From contig RBNI01002725.1 in NCBI GenBank assembly GCA_003990745.1, forward strand, positions 1-17,708: a DNA stretch of 17,708 bases. The letters run 5' to 3'. A program made the translations under genes and the position numbers. Source of the stretch: Jimgerdemannia flammicorona. Its lineage: Eukaryota; Mucoromycota; Endogonomycetes; Endogonales; Endogonaceae. The notes under the pieces are model-generated. The model worked only from the letters and a program-made list of their open reading frames with translations. It ran no database searches and was not told where the DNA came from. Below, in pieces: positions 10,256 through 17,650 of this stretch (its first letter is position 1; every line of letters begins with the position of its first letter).

Positions 10256-11080
10256 GCAGTCTTGGACACAATGTCCGGGCTTATCACAGTAGAAGCACTT
10301 ACCACTGAACTTGGCACATAGACCATCTCATTGACCTTGTCCTTTACTTGGCTTTCCTTTGCCTCAACCACGCACACCATAGAATGCTTTCTCATCATAG
10401 TCTTCATTTGCACCATTATTCTGCCTCGATTCATCGTTTAATAGGCTCATGATGACGTGCTTGTAGTCTGAAAGCTTATCAGATTCCTGCATAGTGGATA
10501 TGACCATGTTATATGCATCTGGGAGGCCTCGTATAAGAGCTAGGACCTTGTCTTCCTCTCTGATGAGGTCCACTGGCATAGAAAGAGAATTCACCTGATT
10601 CGTCAGATTGTTGACGCAGTTGGCATATTCCTGAATGCTCTCCTTGGGCTTCATCTATAGGGTAAATAATTGTCCCTTCAGGTGGAATCTGTTGGACGTG
10701 AATGCTTATTGATGATGGTTGTATAGGGTCTCCCAGGCTTCATTCACTGTCATAGCATCCATAACAAGTTTCATTTGCTCATTCGATAGAGTGAATATGA
10801 TCTCCCTCAATGCCTTACGATCCTTCGCTGAGTCATATCTCATTATTTGTGCCTGTGGCTTCCAATAGTTCTCTAGACCACATTCCTCCAAGAGGTTCCT
10901 CATATGGTATGCCCATATGGCACAATCCTTACTTTTGAAGACAGAAATCATCCTTCTTGTCATCGTAGCCGCCACTGGAGAGACTGTGGTACCTATGCCG
11001 GTACCCATTCTGCTTGTGTTACTTGCTGGGCTTAGTGCCGCAGTACTTGAGCTTGGGCTTCCTGAGTTTGACATCTTCAT
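10256..11080 (-). other. Copia gag domain with CCHC knuckle
   Basis: The N-terminus is Ser/Thr-rich (SPSSSTAALSPASNTS). It leads into the copia gag fold (MISVFKSKDCAIWAYHMRNL, MDAMTVNEAWETLYNHHQ, stop, AFTSNRFHLKGQLFTL, stop, MKPKESIQEYANCVNNL). RGLPDAYNMVISTMQ is the usual end of this family. A Gly/Lys-rich linker with two TGA codons precedes the knuckle CFYCDKPGHCVQDC at 10297-10256, an exact CX2CX4HX4C. Stops are TAA, TAG and TGA at probable Gln or Arg codons; the frame itself is intact across gag. Confidence 0.9.
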
Positions 11081-11127
11081 ACATTGTAGTATAGCATATA
11101 CTAAAGAGGTGTGTATTATCTGCTAAC

Positions 11128-11141
11128 CAGGGCTCATAACC
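11128..11141 (-). other. Copia primer-binding site, half-tRNA type (initiator tRNA-Met)
   Basis: Two bases inside the 5' LTR, the minus strand reads GGTTATGAGCCCTG. Its plus-strand complement CAGGGCTCATAACC equals the anticodon stem-loop of initiator tRNA-Met (CAU anticodon). Drosophila copia and yeast Ty5 are primed by such a tRNA fragment rather than the intact 3' end. The match is to remembered tRNA sequence; the host tRNA is not in the window. Confidence 0.8.
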
Positions 11142-11143
11142 TT

Positions 11144-11309
11144 TGTTGTGAACTTTTGGAGGAATAGGAGAGAGGAAAAGAGAGATATTTATTGATCACT
11201 CAAGTAATGTACTTTTACATGTTTGTTGATGATGTCACCCCAACGCCACTGCACCACAAATTATCTATATTGAGTGCGCTATATCGAGTTATAACCTGTA
11301 ATCTCAACA
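11144..11309 (-). repeat. Copia 5' LTR (right copy)
   Basis: Second 166-bp LTR with TGTTG/CAACA ends. It would carry the promoter for minus-strand transcription. An AATAAATAT stretch around 11190 could serve as an AT-rich core promoter or a polyadenylation signal; I cannot decide which. Confidence 0.95.
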
Positions 11310-11314
11310 ACCCC
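11310..11314. repeat. Right target-site duplication of the copia element
   Basis: ACCCC, identical to 6457-6461. Removing 6462-11314 rejoins the gypsy sequence. Confidence 0.9.
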
Positions 11315-12009
11315 CTCACCTTTTGTTTCTGAGACAAATGAGTTGCTACATATCAGAGGATGAAGAAATGGAACAAGAAGAACAGAGACCTGCTGCTCCA
11401 AAGCCCAAGAAGAAGTATACCCCAAAGACCATACCTAGAGACATCTATAATGAAGCCTGGCAGAAGATCCAAGAGGCCAAGATAGAAGTATCCCTCCTGC
11501 AGTTCCTGTAACTGACACCAGCTGGAGTCCAAAACAAATTACTGAGAACCACCAGGTCTAGCACTGGCTGAGTCCCAATCCCACAGCAAGAACCAGTTCC
11601 AGTCCCTGTTCAGGCAGTGGAAAGACATGTCAGCACCTACCTATATAGAGATATTGGAGGACAAAAGGCGAAGATCCTCATAGACACAGGAGCAGCTATC
11701 TGTGTCATTGCTAAATGGTTCCTAGATACCCTTCAATGGCCCATTGATAGACCATCCAACCTGAGCATCATAGTAGCAGATGGAGCCCAAACTCAACCCC
11801 TTGGAGAAGTATGAAATATCACCATCTTCCTTGGATACATTCAGTTCTCCATCCCTAAAGCTGTTGTCACTAAAGCTGTTACCTATGATATGATTCTTGG
11901 CACCAACTAGATGAAGGAAATGAATGCAGTTGTTGATATTGGCCAACAAGTACTCAAGTTTGATTACTGAGATAAGAAATATAGAGTTAAGATGACCAGC
12001 TATAAACAA
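11315..12009 (+). pseudogene. Gypsy pol: aspartic protease (retropepsin)
   Basis: Frame 1 opens with an acidic linker (SEDEEMEQEEQRPAAPKPKK). The protease follows from about 11617: HVSTYLYRDIGGQKAKILID, then DTGA with the catalytic Asp at 11683-11685 (LIDTGAAICVIAKWF), a flap region PSNLSIIVADGAQTQPLGEV, and the C-terminal MILGTN at about 11893-11907 followed by TAG for the usual Trp. It would cleave the polyprotein as a homodimer. Frame 1 is about one base ahead of the gag frame once the copia is removed. Stops at 11511, 11812 and 11908 break it. The catalytic triad codons themselves are intact. Confidence 0.85.
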
Positions 12010-13263
12010 TCAAAGAAGAAGAAGAAGGTCACTATTCAGGAAGAATATGCCAGCAGTGAAGAATCTACCACAGAAGAAGAGGAAGAATCCAAAGATGGAA
12101 ATGATCCCAGACTCAATCCCTAAATTAACCTGGTGGATGACAGACCAGAAGACAATGTGTGAGCTAAGAACACCATCCCCATTACCATCAGAGCTATTGC
12201 AGGAGAAGTCAAAGGATGCCCTATCTGCCTTAAGAGACACAAGTATCCTGAGCACTCCTCCAAGATCATGGGAACAAGGAAATCGCCTGGCACAGCCTGC
12301 CCAGAATGCAGAAGGAAGAAGAAGAAATGCAGACATGTTCCAGAAACACCTGCAACTGAAGCTGCAGAAGTACAAGCAATTTGGGGTCAAGAATCATCTG
12401 AGGAAGAAGAAACTTCTGATCAAGAAGTCCCTGAACAAGAAGCACCTGAAGAAGAAGAAGAAGTCCCCAAACTCATTCCTTGGGATGATCCTCATTGGAC
12501 ACCACCTGAAGACAATGACCCTTAGAACATGGAAGAAGGACCCAGTATAATCACCATTATTTCCAAGAAAGAAACTCACCAAGAAAAGGCTTTTCGGCTA
12601 GGAAGATGTCCACACCAAATGGTCTTCCACTCTCCCTGAGACTACTGCTATCAGTGTCATCTGTTAGATCAACAAAAAAGACAGAGACCCCAGAGACCAG
12701 AACCCCCAACTACACTTGCACAGTCAACTATCTTTCAAGAAGTTATCACAAGGTTACAAAGTCGATTTAGAGGACAAGGCTTCTTCACCCAAACAGAAAT
12801 ATACCCCTTATCTACCCTTCTCCTAACTTATGATCAAGATGGGTACCGATTCCCAAGGCAACAAGAAATCAATAGCTGGAAACACCATTTCCAAGTAATG
12901 GGATATTGTAATCATGGGAAACACCCTGACTGCTGAGACTGCAGACATCAGAAGATTCACCTTAGTCATGATGTTGCAGTCCATACTTTAAAGAGAGGAG
13001 ACAACAGAGGCCAGATCCAAAAAAGCCAAACCAGGAAGCCAGGAAGAAGAGTCCTCAAGATCTATGATTTGGGAGAAGATGTCCTAGCTCTCATTAGACA
13101 TGCAACCTGCCAAGGATGGGCAGAAGATGCCACCAACTTCATGGAAGCCCTAGACCCTACAGAAAGAAGGAGAATCATCTTCAAGACCCCTCTACTGGAG
13201 CCAGATGGCCACACCTCAACCTCAGAACCTGGAGGCTCTTTGCTAGTGGAGCCTCAGCTCTAG
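12010..13263 (+). pseudogene. Gypsy pol: acidic and Cys/His-rich region between protease and dUTPase
   Basis: About 415 codons stay in frame 1 with few stops, so this was real coding sequence. It starts Lys-rich then acidic (KKKKVTIQEEYASSEESTTE). Four Cys/His clusters follow: CPICLKRH (12217-12240), CPECRRKKKKCRH (12298-12336), CPHQMVFHSP*DYCYQCH (12607-12660), and CNHGKHPDC*DCRHQKIH (12907-12960). Between clusters two and three lies a Glu-rich stretch (12385-12470). The second cluster resembles the first half (CX2CX6C) of a fungal Zn2Cys6 domain, without the second half. Stops inside clusters three and four are TGA, probably CGA (Arg). A C-terminal part reads VLALIRHATCQGWAEDATNF and LDPTERRRIIFKTPLLEPDG. 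I do not recognise a family for the whole; zinc-mediated nucleic acid binding is an inference. Confidence 0.65.
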
Positions 13264-13700
13264 GATAGCCTGAACTCAGCAAGGACATTGCCCAGTATGC
13301 CCTGCTATATCCCAAGGCCAAACCCCCAACCAAAGCTCACCCAGAAGATATAGGGTATGATCTTTATAGCCTGGAGGATGAATCCATCAAGCCTGGAAAA
13401 ACCTTCATGATCAGAATCAGGTTAGCCATACAGCCACTCCAAGGAGCTTACATCTAACTGACTTCAAGGTCCAGACTTGCCAGACAAGGAATAACTATGG
13501 AAGGAGGAACCATTGACTCAGGATATATAGGCAAAATTAAGATCATCCTATACAACAGCAGTGCAGAATAGTACTGAATCATTAGAGGATAGAAGATTGC
13601 TCAAGCAGTCTTCATGAAAGTCAAGACCCCATAGTTACAAGAAGTCTCTGAACTAACTGAAGGAATAAGACAAGTCAAGGGATTTGGAAGTTCAGATAGG
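13263..13700 (+). pseudogene. Gypsy pol: trimeric-type dUTPase domain
   Basis: dUTPase hydrolyses dUTP to dUMP and pyrophosphate and keeps uracil out of reverse-transcribed DNA. In frame 3 all five family motifs occur in order. Motif 1 is DIGYDLYS (13347-13370). Motif 2 is SRSRLARQG (about 13464-13490; the usual Gly after RS is Arg). Motif 3 is GTIDSGYIGKIKIILYN (13506-13556, with the catalytic Asp and the uracil-pocket Tyr). Motif 4 is G*KIAQAVF (13587-13613, TAG for Gln or Asp). Motif 5 is QVKGFGSSD (about 13671-13697). Length and spacing fit a single roughly 140-residue subunit. Frame 3 differs from the protease frame 1, and stops at 13455, 13569, 13575 and 13590 inactivate this copy. Confidence 0.88.
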
Positions 13701-14128
13701 AAGGAAGTACATCTCCTTCAAGTCAACCACCTAAAGAGGAATACTCCTCAGCAAGTATACTGGCAGCCAGTCAGACTGTATAAGAATCTTATCCTGGAGC
13801 CCAGAGAACAAGCTATCTTCGAAATCTTTGCACCACCTGACCCCAGAAACCTCTTCTTTGAACCCAAGGAAGATATCCAACACCTGGACATAGAAGTACA
13901 CACATTCTCTAATAAGATGAATCCAGTACACTCCCAAGCAACCAACCAAAGTTGGGAAACCATCATCTTGTCGAAAGGAACCATCATAGGACATCTAGTG
14001 CCTTTTCTCAACCGAACTCATAGGGAAGTTTATGAACTAAATCTATCAGAAAATAACAAAAGGTCCCAGAAGAAAGAAAAGGCCCCTCTGCAACTCAGGA
14101 GATAGTGAAGCCTTCCACCAATATTGGA
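13701..14128 (+). pseudogene. Gypsy pol: protease-RT linker (beta-sandwich type)
   Basis: Frame 3 continues from the dUTPase without a break: QPVRLYKNLILEPREQAIFE, FAPPDPRNLFFEPKED, then NQSWETIILSKGTIIGHLVP and a basic end (SENNKRSQKKEKAPLQLRR, TAG at 14103). The pattern, strands followed by I-L-S-K-G-T-I-I-G-H-L, matches the module that normally joins protease and RT in Ty3/gypsy elements. The dUTPase was therefore placed upstream of this module, not in place of it. The frame passes to frame 2 near 14095 (QEIVKPSTNIGEEL). Confidence 0.65.
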
Positions 14129-15504
14129 GAAGAATTGACACCTCAACAATAACAACAACTAGTAGAACTTCTCAACAAATATCAAGATATCTTCACTACT
14201 GATTATGACAACCTGCCATACAATCCATCATATCACCACAGCATAAATACAGGAAATGCAATACCCATCCAGCAGAAACCCTATAGAATACCCCATCACT
14301 TGAAAACATTTGAAAAGGAGTACATCCAAGAGTCATCTGACCCTCTACCAGTCCCTGGGCCAGCCCTATACTTATTGTACCAAAGAAAGGAGGATGGAGA
14401 CTTTGTGTGGATTACAGGAAACTCAATTTAGTTACCAAAAAGGATGCCTATCCTTTGCCCAGAATTGATGACCTTTTGGATCAGTTACAAGATGCCAGAT
14501 ACTTCAGCAGTATGGACCTCTTTGCAGGATTCCACAAGATCCCCATAGACTCCAAGGACATTCAAAAGACAGCTTTCCTTGCTCTAGAAAAACTGTTTGA
14601 ATACCTCTGAATGCCCTTTGGACTCTGCAATGCACCCCCCACCTTTCAGAGGATGATGAATTCAGTCTATGCCCCCTTGATCCACTACTACCTGATTGTA
14701 TACATGGACAATTCCAATATCTATTTAGCAAATTTTGAAGAACACCTGTGCTACCTAGAGGAATTCTTCAAGCTCACTTGCAAGAATCACTTGAGATTGA
14801 ATGCAAAGAAATGCTACTTTGGGAAACAGAAACTTGAATTTCTGGGATTTATGGTTTCAAAAGAAGGAACTCATACAGACCCAAAGAAAACCGAGAAGAT
14901 CAACAATTGGCCAGTACCTAAGACTCCAAAGGAAACACTATCATTCCTGATGCTAGTATCCTACTACAGAAGGTTTATCAAGGATTTTGTCCAAATCACT
15001 GCCCCAATCCGAATCCTTCTCAAGAAAGGAGTACCATTCAAATGGACAGAATCACAGGAAAAAGCCTTCAGAGAACTCAAGAACCACATGACTACAGCAC
15101 CAATCCTTGTGCACCCCAATCTACAGAAGCTATTCATCTTATATACAGATACTTCCAAAGATGGCCTTGGGGCAGTTCTGTCCCAAGAAGGACCTGATCA
15201 GCAGTACTATGTAATAGCTTATACAAGCAGAGCTACCAACCAGCAGCAGATGAACTATGGTAGCACCAAACTGGAATGTCTTGCAGTCATATGGGTGGTC
15301 ACCCTGTTCAAACATTACCTCATTGAAAAAAGATTCACCCTGATCACAGACCATACAGCCCTCAAATGGCTATTCAACTACAAAGAACCCACCAGAATTC
15401 TAGCCCACTGGATCCTTATCCTTCAGGATTACAAAATCACCATTATTCACAAAGTAGGGAAAGCCTACAACAATGTTGATATACTTTCCTACCAGCTCCA
15501 ATGA
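14102..15504 (+). pseudogene. Gypsy pol: reverse transcriptase and RNase H
   Basis: Frame 2 gives EELTPQQ*QQLVELLNKYQD and QQKPYRIPHHLKTFEKEYIQ. After a small deletion or shift near 14325, frame 1 gives VI*PSTSPWASPILIVPKKG (TGA at 14338 replacing Arg), LCVDYRKLN and AYPLPRIDDLLDQL. SSMDLFAGFHKIPID carries the first catalytic Asp (about 14515), and LFEYL*MPFGLCNAPPTFQR has a TGA at 14608. The YxDD box is YMDN (14701-14712), with the second Asp changed to Asn. RNase H follows: FILYTDTSKDGLGAVLSQEG (Asp at 15148), TKLECLAVIWVV (Glu) and LITDHTALKWLF (Asp). It ends NNVDILSYQLQ with TGA at 15502. Family assignment is certain; the copy is dead. Confidence 0.95.
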
Positions 15505-16577
15505 ACCAGAAGAAGGGTGTCCCAAGGAACTATACCCTAAAGGAAGCTCCTCAGACCATCAAGGAACAAGAAGATCTCATCTGACAAGAACATCAGAAAG
15601 TCCACCAAGGACAGACAAGTATAGAAGACAAGATTCAAAAACAATATCAACACTGGCCCCACCTCAGAACCTAAGTCTGAGACATCATTCAGAAATGTGA
15701 CATCTACCAGAAGTACCAAGGAAAGAAGAACTATCAAGCCCCTCTGCAACTAATTCCCCCACCCACTCACATCTTTCAAAGATGAGGAGTAGATGTAATT
15801 GGACCTCTACCCATTATACCAAGAAGAAACAAATATATCCTTGTATTTGTGGAATATCTAACCAAGTGGTCTGAGGCTTTCCCAATAGAAATAGCTGATG
15901 CCCTAACCATTGTAGGCCTTCTCTATGAACTCACACTCAGATATAGATTCCCAGAAGAACTCATCTCTGACCAAGGCACAGAATTCATCAATAACATAAT
16001 CACAAGTTATGCTCAAATTCACAAGATATATCTCAAATAGACTACATCATACTATCTCCAGACCAATGGTATGATAGAAAGGATGAATCAGACCATCAAG
16101 AAAGGACTTGCTCAAGTCAATTCCACCAATTGGGACCTCTGCTTACCTGAGATCCTATGGGAAATTCAGAATACCCCTGCTGCCTCAATCAAACAAAAGC
16201 CCTTTGAAATGATGTTTACCAAGAAAACAAGAACTGCTGACCATGAGAATCTCAGAGATCTTCTCAAGAAGACAGAATAGTTATATAATCAGGCCTGAGG
16301 TCAGATTATTAAAGCCCAAGAAAGACAAAAGAAGTACTATGACCAAAGACAGAAGGATTAGGAGATCAAGATTGGAGATCAAGTACTAGTTTGGAGAAGC
16401 ATAATTGAAACAAACTTTGCCGCCAAATTGGAGCCCAAATGGGAAGGACCTTATTTTGTACACAACATCAGAGGAACCAGCATCTATTTAAGAAGCATGG
16501 ATGGATGAACCCTGAAGACACCAGTACACATCAATCACCTCAAGATATATCTCTTCTCACACCATGAATCAGAGAAT
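15501..16577 (+). pseudogene. Gypsy pol: integrase with GPY/F-like C-terminus
   Basis: Frame 3, beginning at an ATG (15501) that overlaps the RT-RNase H stop as ATGA. The zinc domain has HX3H (15591, 15603) and CX2Y (15696, 15705), so one zinc Cys is lost to Tyr. The catalytic triad is intact: D in GVDVIGPLP (15792), D in ISDQGTEF (15969) and E in NGMIERMNQT (16077), spacing DX58D and DX35E. The segment YLTKWSEAFPI is typical of gypsy integrases. The C-terminal domain reads KLEPKWEGPYFVHNI and PVHINHLKIYL, a GPY/F module; no chromodomain is visible. Stops lie at 15576, 15663, 15669, 15783, 16038, 16278 and a few later positions. Confidence 0.93.
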
Positions 16578-17054
16578 TAATAACTGCCTCCAAACCCTTG
16601 TCCTCAGTTCCCTCCAAGCCCTACTAGTTCCCCTGCCTCAGTTCCAGGAACATATCTTCAGAAAATCTGAGTTCATCAAGAGAACCTCACTTTGGCCAAG
16701 AGGCTACTCCAGGTCTACCAGCTGCAGGCATACTATGCAATTGGAGAACAATTGTAGAATCTTCCTCTCTCAGACCTAGCCTATGTCCATAACACTACTG
16801 GCCTGAACAGAAGGAATATTACTGCTGCAGACAGACTATACACAATATACAAATGAAATCCTTCTGCCTTAATCCAGGCCCAGTTCTCCCTGAATGACCT
16901 CCAAAGGATGACACTGCCCATCTACCTCAGCATCATTTACCAAGTGGAGATCCTATTTTCTGAGGAAAAAGAAGAGCCCCTGGAATGGAGTGATCATAGC
17001 TCAGATGATGATGATGGAATAGGTATAGATACAGAAGCTGCTTATGCCTATTGA
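16578..17054 (+). pseudogene. Gypsy pol: C-terminal extension after integrase, unknown function
   Basis: The integrase frame (frame 3) passes through two TAA codons (16578, 16581) and remains coding-like for about 160 codons. It opens with a Pro/Ser-rich stretch (PPNPCPQFPPSPTSSPASVP). A helical part follows (LTLAKRLLQVYQLQAYYAIG), then SDLAYVHNTTGLNRRNITAA and NPSALIQAQFSLNDLQRMTL, and an acidic tail (SEEKEEPLEWSDHSSDDDDG) ending at TGA 17052. Stops inside are TGA, TAG and TGA, again decay-like. It ends 40 bp before the polypurine tract, as expected for the last coding part. There is no membrane segment, so an envelope protein is unlikely. I do not recognise the family. Confidence 0.55.
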
Positions 17055-17093
17055 GATAATAACTGAAGAATAGTCTGAGACAGACTACCCTTC

Positions 17094-17102
17094 AGTGGGG
17101 GC
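17094..17102 (+). other. Gypsy polypurine tract
   Basis: AGTGGGGGC directly before a TG that starts the LTR (17103). The G-run is typical of the plus-strand primer of gypsy elements, and the spacing after the last coding sequence fits. Confidence 0.65.
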
Positions 17103-17264
17103 TGATATAACAGACCAAAATGTACTACCTGAATTATAACTTAGCCAGATAATGCAAACAATTAGCATACTTACTCAGCATGATGTGACTTCTAGTGTAT
17201 CATAGTTACCCATGCCTGCCACACTTATAATTAGCCAAGACACCAGATCAGGATTGTTTATCTG

Positions 17265-17378
17265 TATCCTGAGGACACACTCATGTCCTGCGGACACACT
17301 TATATTCTATGGACACACTCATATCCTGTGGACACACTCATATCCTGTGGACACACCTGTACCCAGAGGACATACCCA
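17265..17378 (+). repeat. 19-bp tandem repeat, six units, in the gypsy LTR
   Basis: Units of 19 bp start at 17265, 17284, 17303, 17322, 17341 and 17360. The consensus is TATCCTGTGGACACACTCA. Units 4 and 5 are nearly identical; the outer ones diverge. The fixed part is GGACACAC. Such arrays in U3 often act as enhancer-like or protein-binding repeats, which is an inference here. Confidence 0.92.
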
Positions 17379-17641
17379 AGCATTACCAGAAGTAGTAAAT
17401 CTATAGTTAGTTACTGTCACGTAGTGGTCACTGAGTCCTTCAAATATGCCAGATTCTCTTCAAGATGTATCTCTTAGACTAACTCAAGTTGTTATAAGCA
17501 AGTTCTTATTGGAGTGCCTTCCCAAGGTCTTATAGTCCTCAAACTTCTTATCTTTAACTGTCTTGTTATCTCTTAGATGGCTTGCAAGGAAGTGTGTGTA
17601 GGTGAACTTGACTGACTTTATTTCAGAGGAAATAAGAGGGG

Positions 17642-17650
17642 TATTTATAC
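17642..17650 (+). promoter_or_regulatory. TATA-like box in the gypsy LTR
   Basis: TATTTATAC about 540 bp into the LTR, downstream of the tandem repeats. This is the expected place for the U3 core promoter. It is predicted from sequence alone. Confidence 0.45.

Larger units (their letters stand above)
6912..11080 (-). pseudogene. Copia gag-pol polyprotein, decayed
   Basis: One frame runs from the ATG at 11080 (or the second ATG at 11074, MSNSGSP) through gag and protease to about 9630. After a one-base shift, integrase runs to about 8690. After a second shift, RT-RNase H runs from 8735 to the TAA at 6914-6912. Stops inside the frame fall mostly at conserved Arg, Gln or Trp positions: 8309-8307 in the GSIE(R)YKA motif, 7967-7965 in FK(R)CKADPC, 7076-7074 in HHYI(R)E, and TAG in NRSAYRL(W)NMQK near 8907. 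Such a single-ORF copia polyprotein would normally be cut by its own protease. The details are in the domain entries. Confidence 0.9.
6462..11309 (-). mobile_element. Ty1/copia LTR retrotransposon, structurally complete, decayed
   Basis: The element is bounded by two 166-bp direct LTRs with TGTTG/CAACA ends and a 5-bp ACCCC duplication. On the minus strand the order is 5' LTR (11309-11144), primer site (11141-11128), one long gag-pol frame from 11080 to 6912, tandem repeats, a purine stretch, and 3' LTR (6627-6462). The domain order gag, protease, integrase, RT, RNase H is the copia order. Two frame shifts (near 9630 and 8700) and about ten stops inactivate it. It keeps many CpGs, unlike the surrounding gypsy and LINE sequence, and is the youngest insertion here. 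Confidence 0.95.

Noticed and set aside
11128..11141. Possible tRNA gene fragment
   Set aside because: Only the anticodon arm matches and it sits two bases from the LTR, so it is the copia primer site and not a tRNA gene.
11227..11240. TGACATCA (minus strand) in both copia LTRs as a decayed CRE/AP-1 site
   Set aside because: It is a single short match without further support; it could be chance.
13731..14011. Minus-strand open frames of 87 codons
   Set aside because: They are antisense to the gypsy linker domain and have no recognisable motifs.
16564..16779. Plus-strand ATG-initiated open frame after integrase as a separate gene
   Set aside because: It is in frame 1, while coding character continues in frame 3 from integrase; the ATG frame has no motif.
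17265..17378. CRISPR-like array
   Set aside because: Units are contiguous with no spacers and the context is an LTR.
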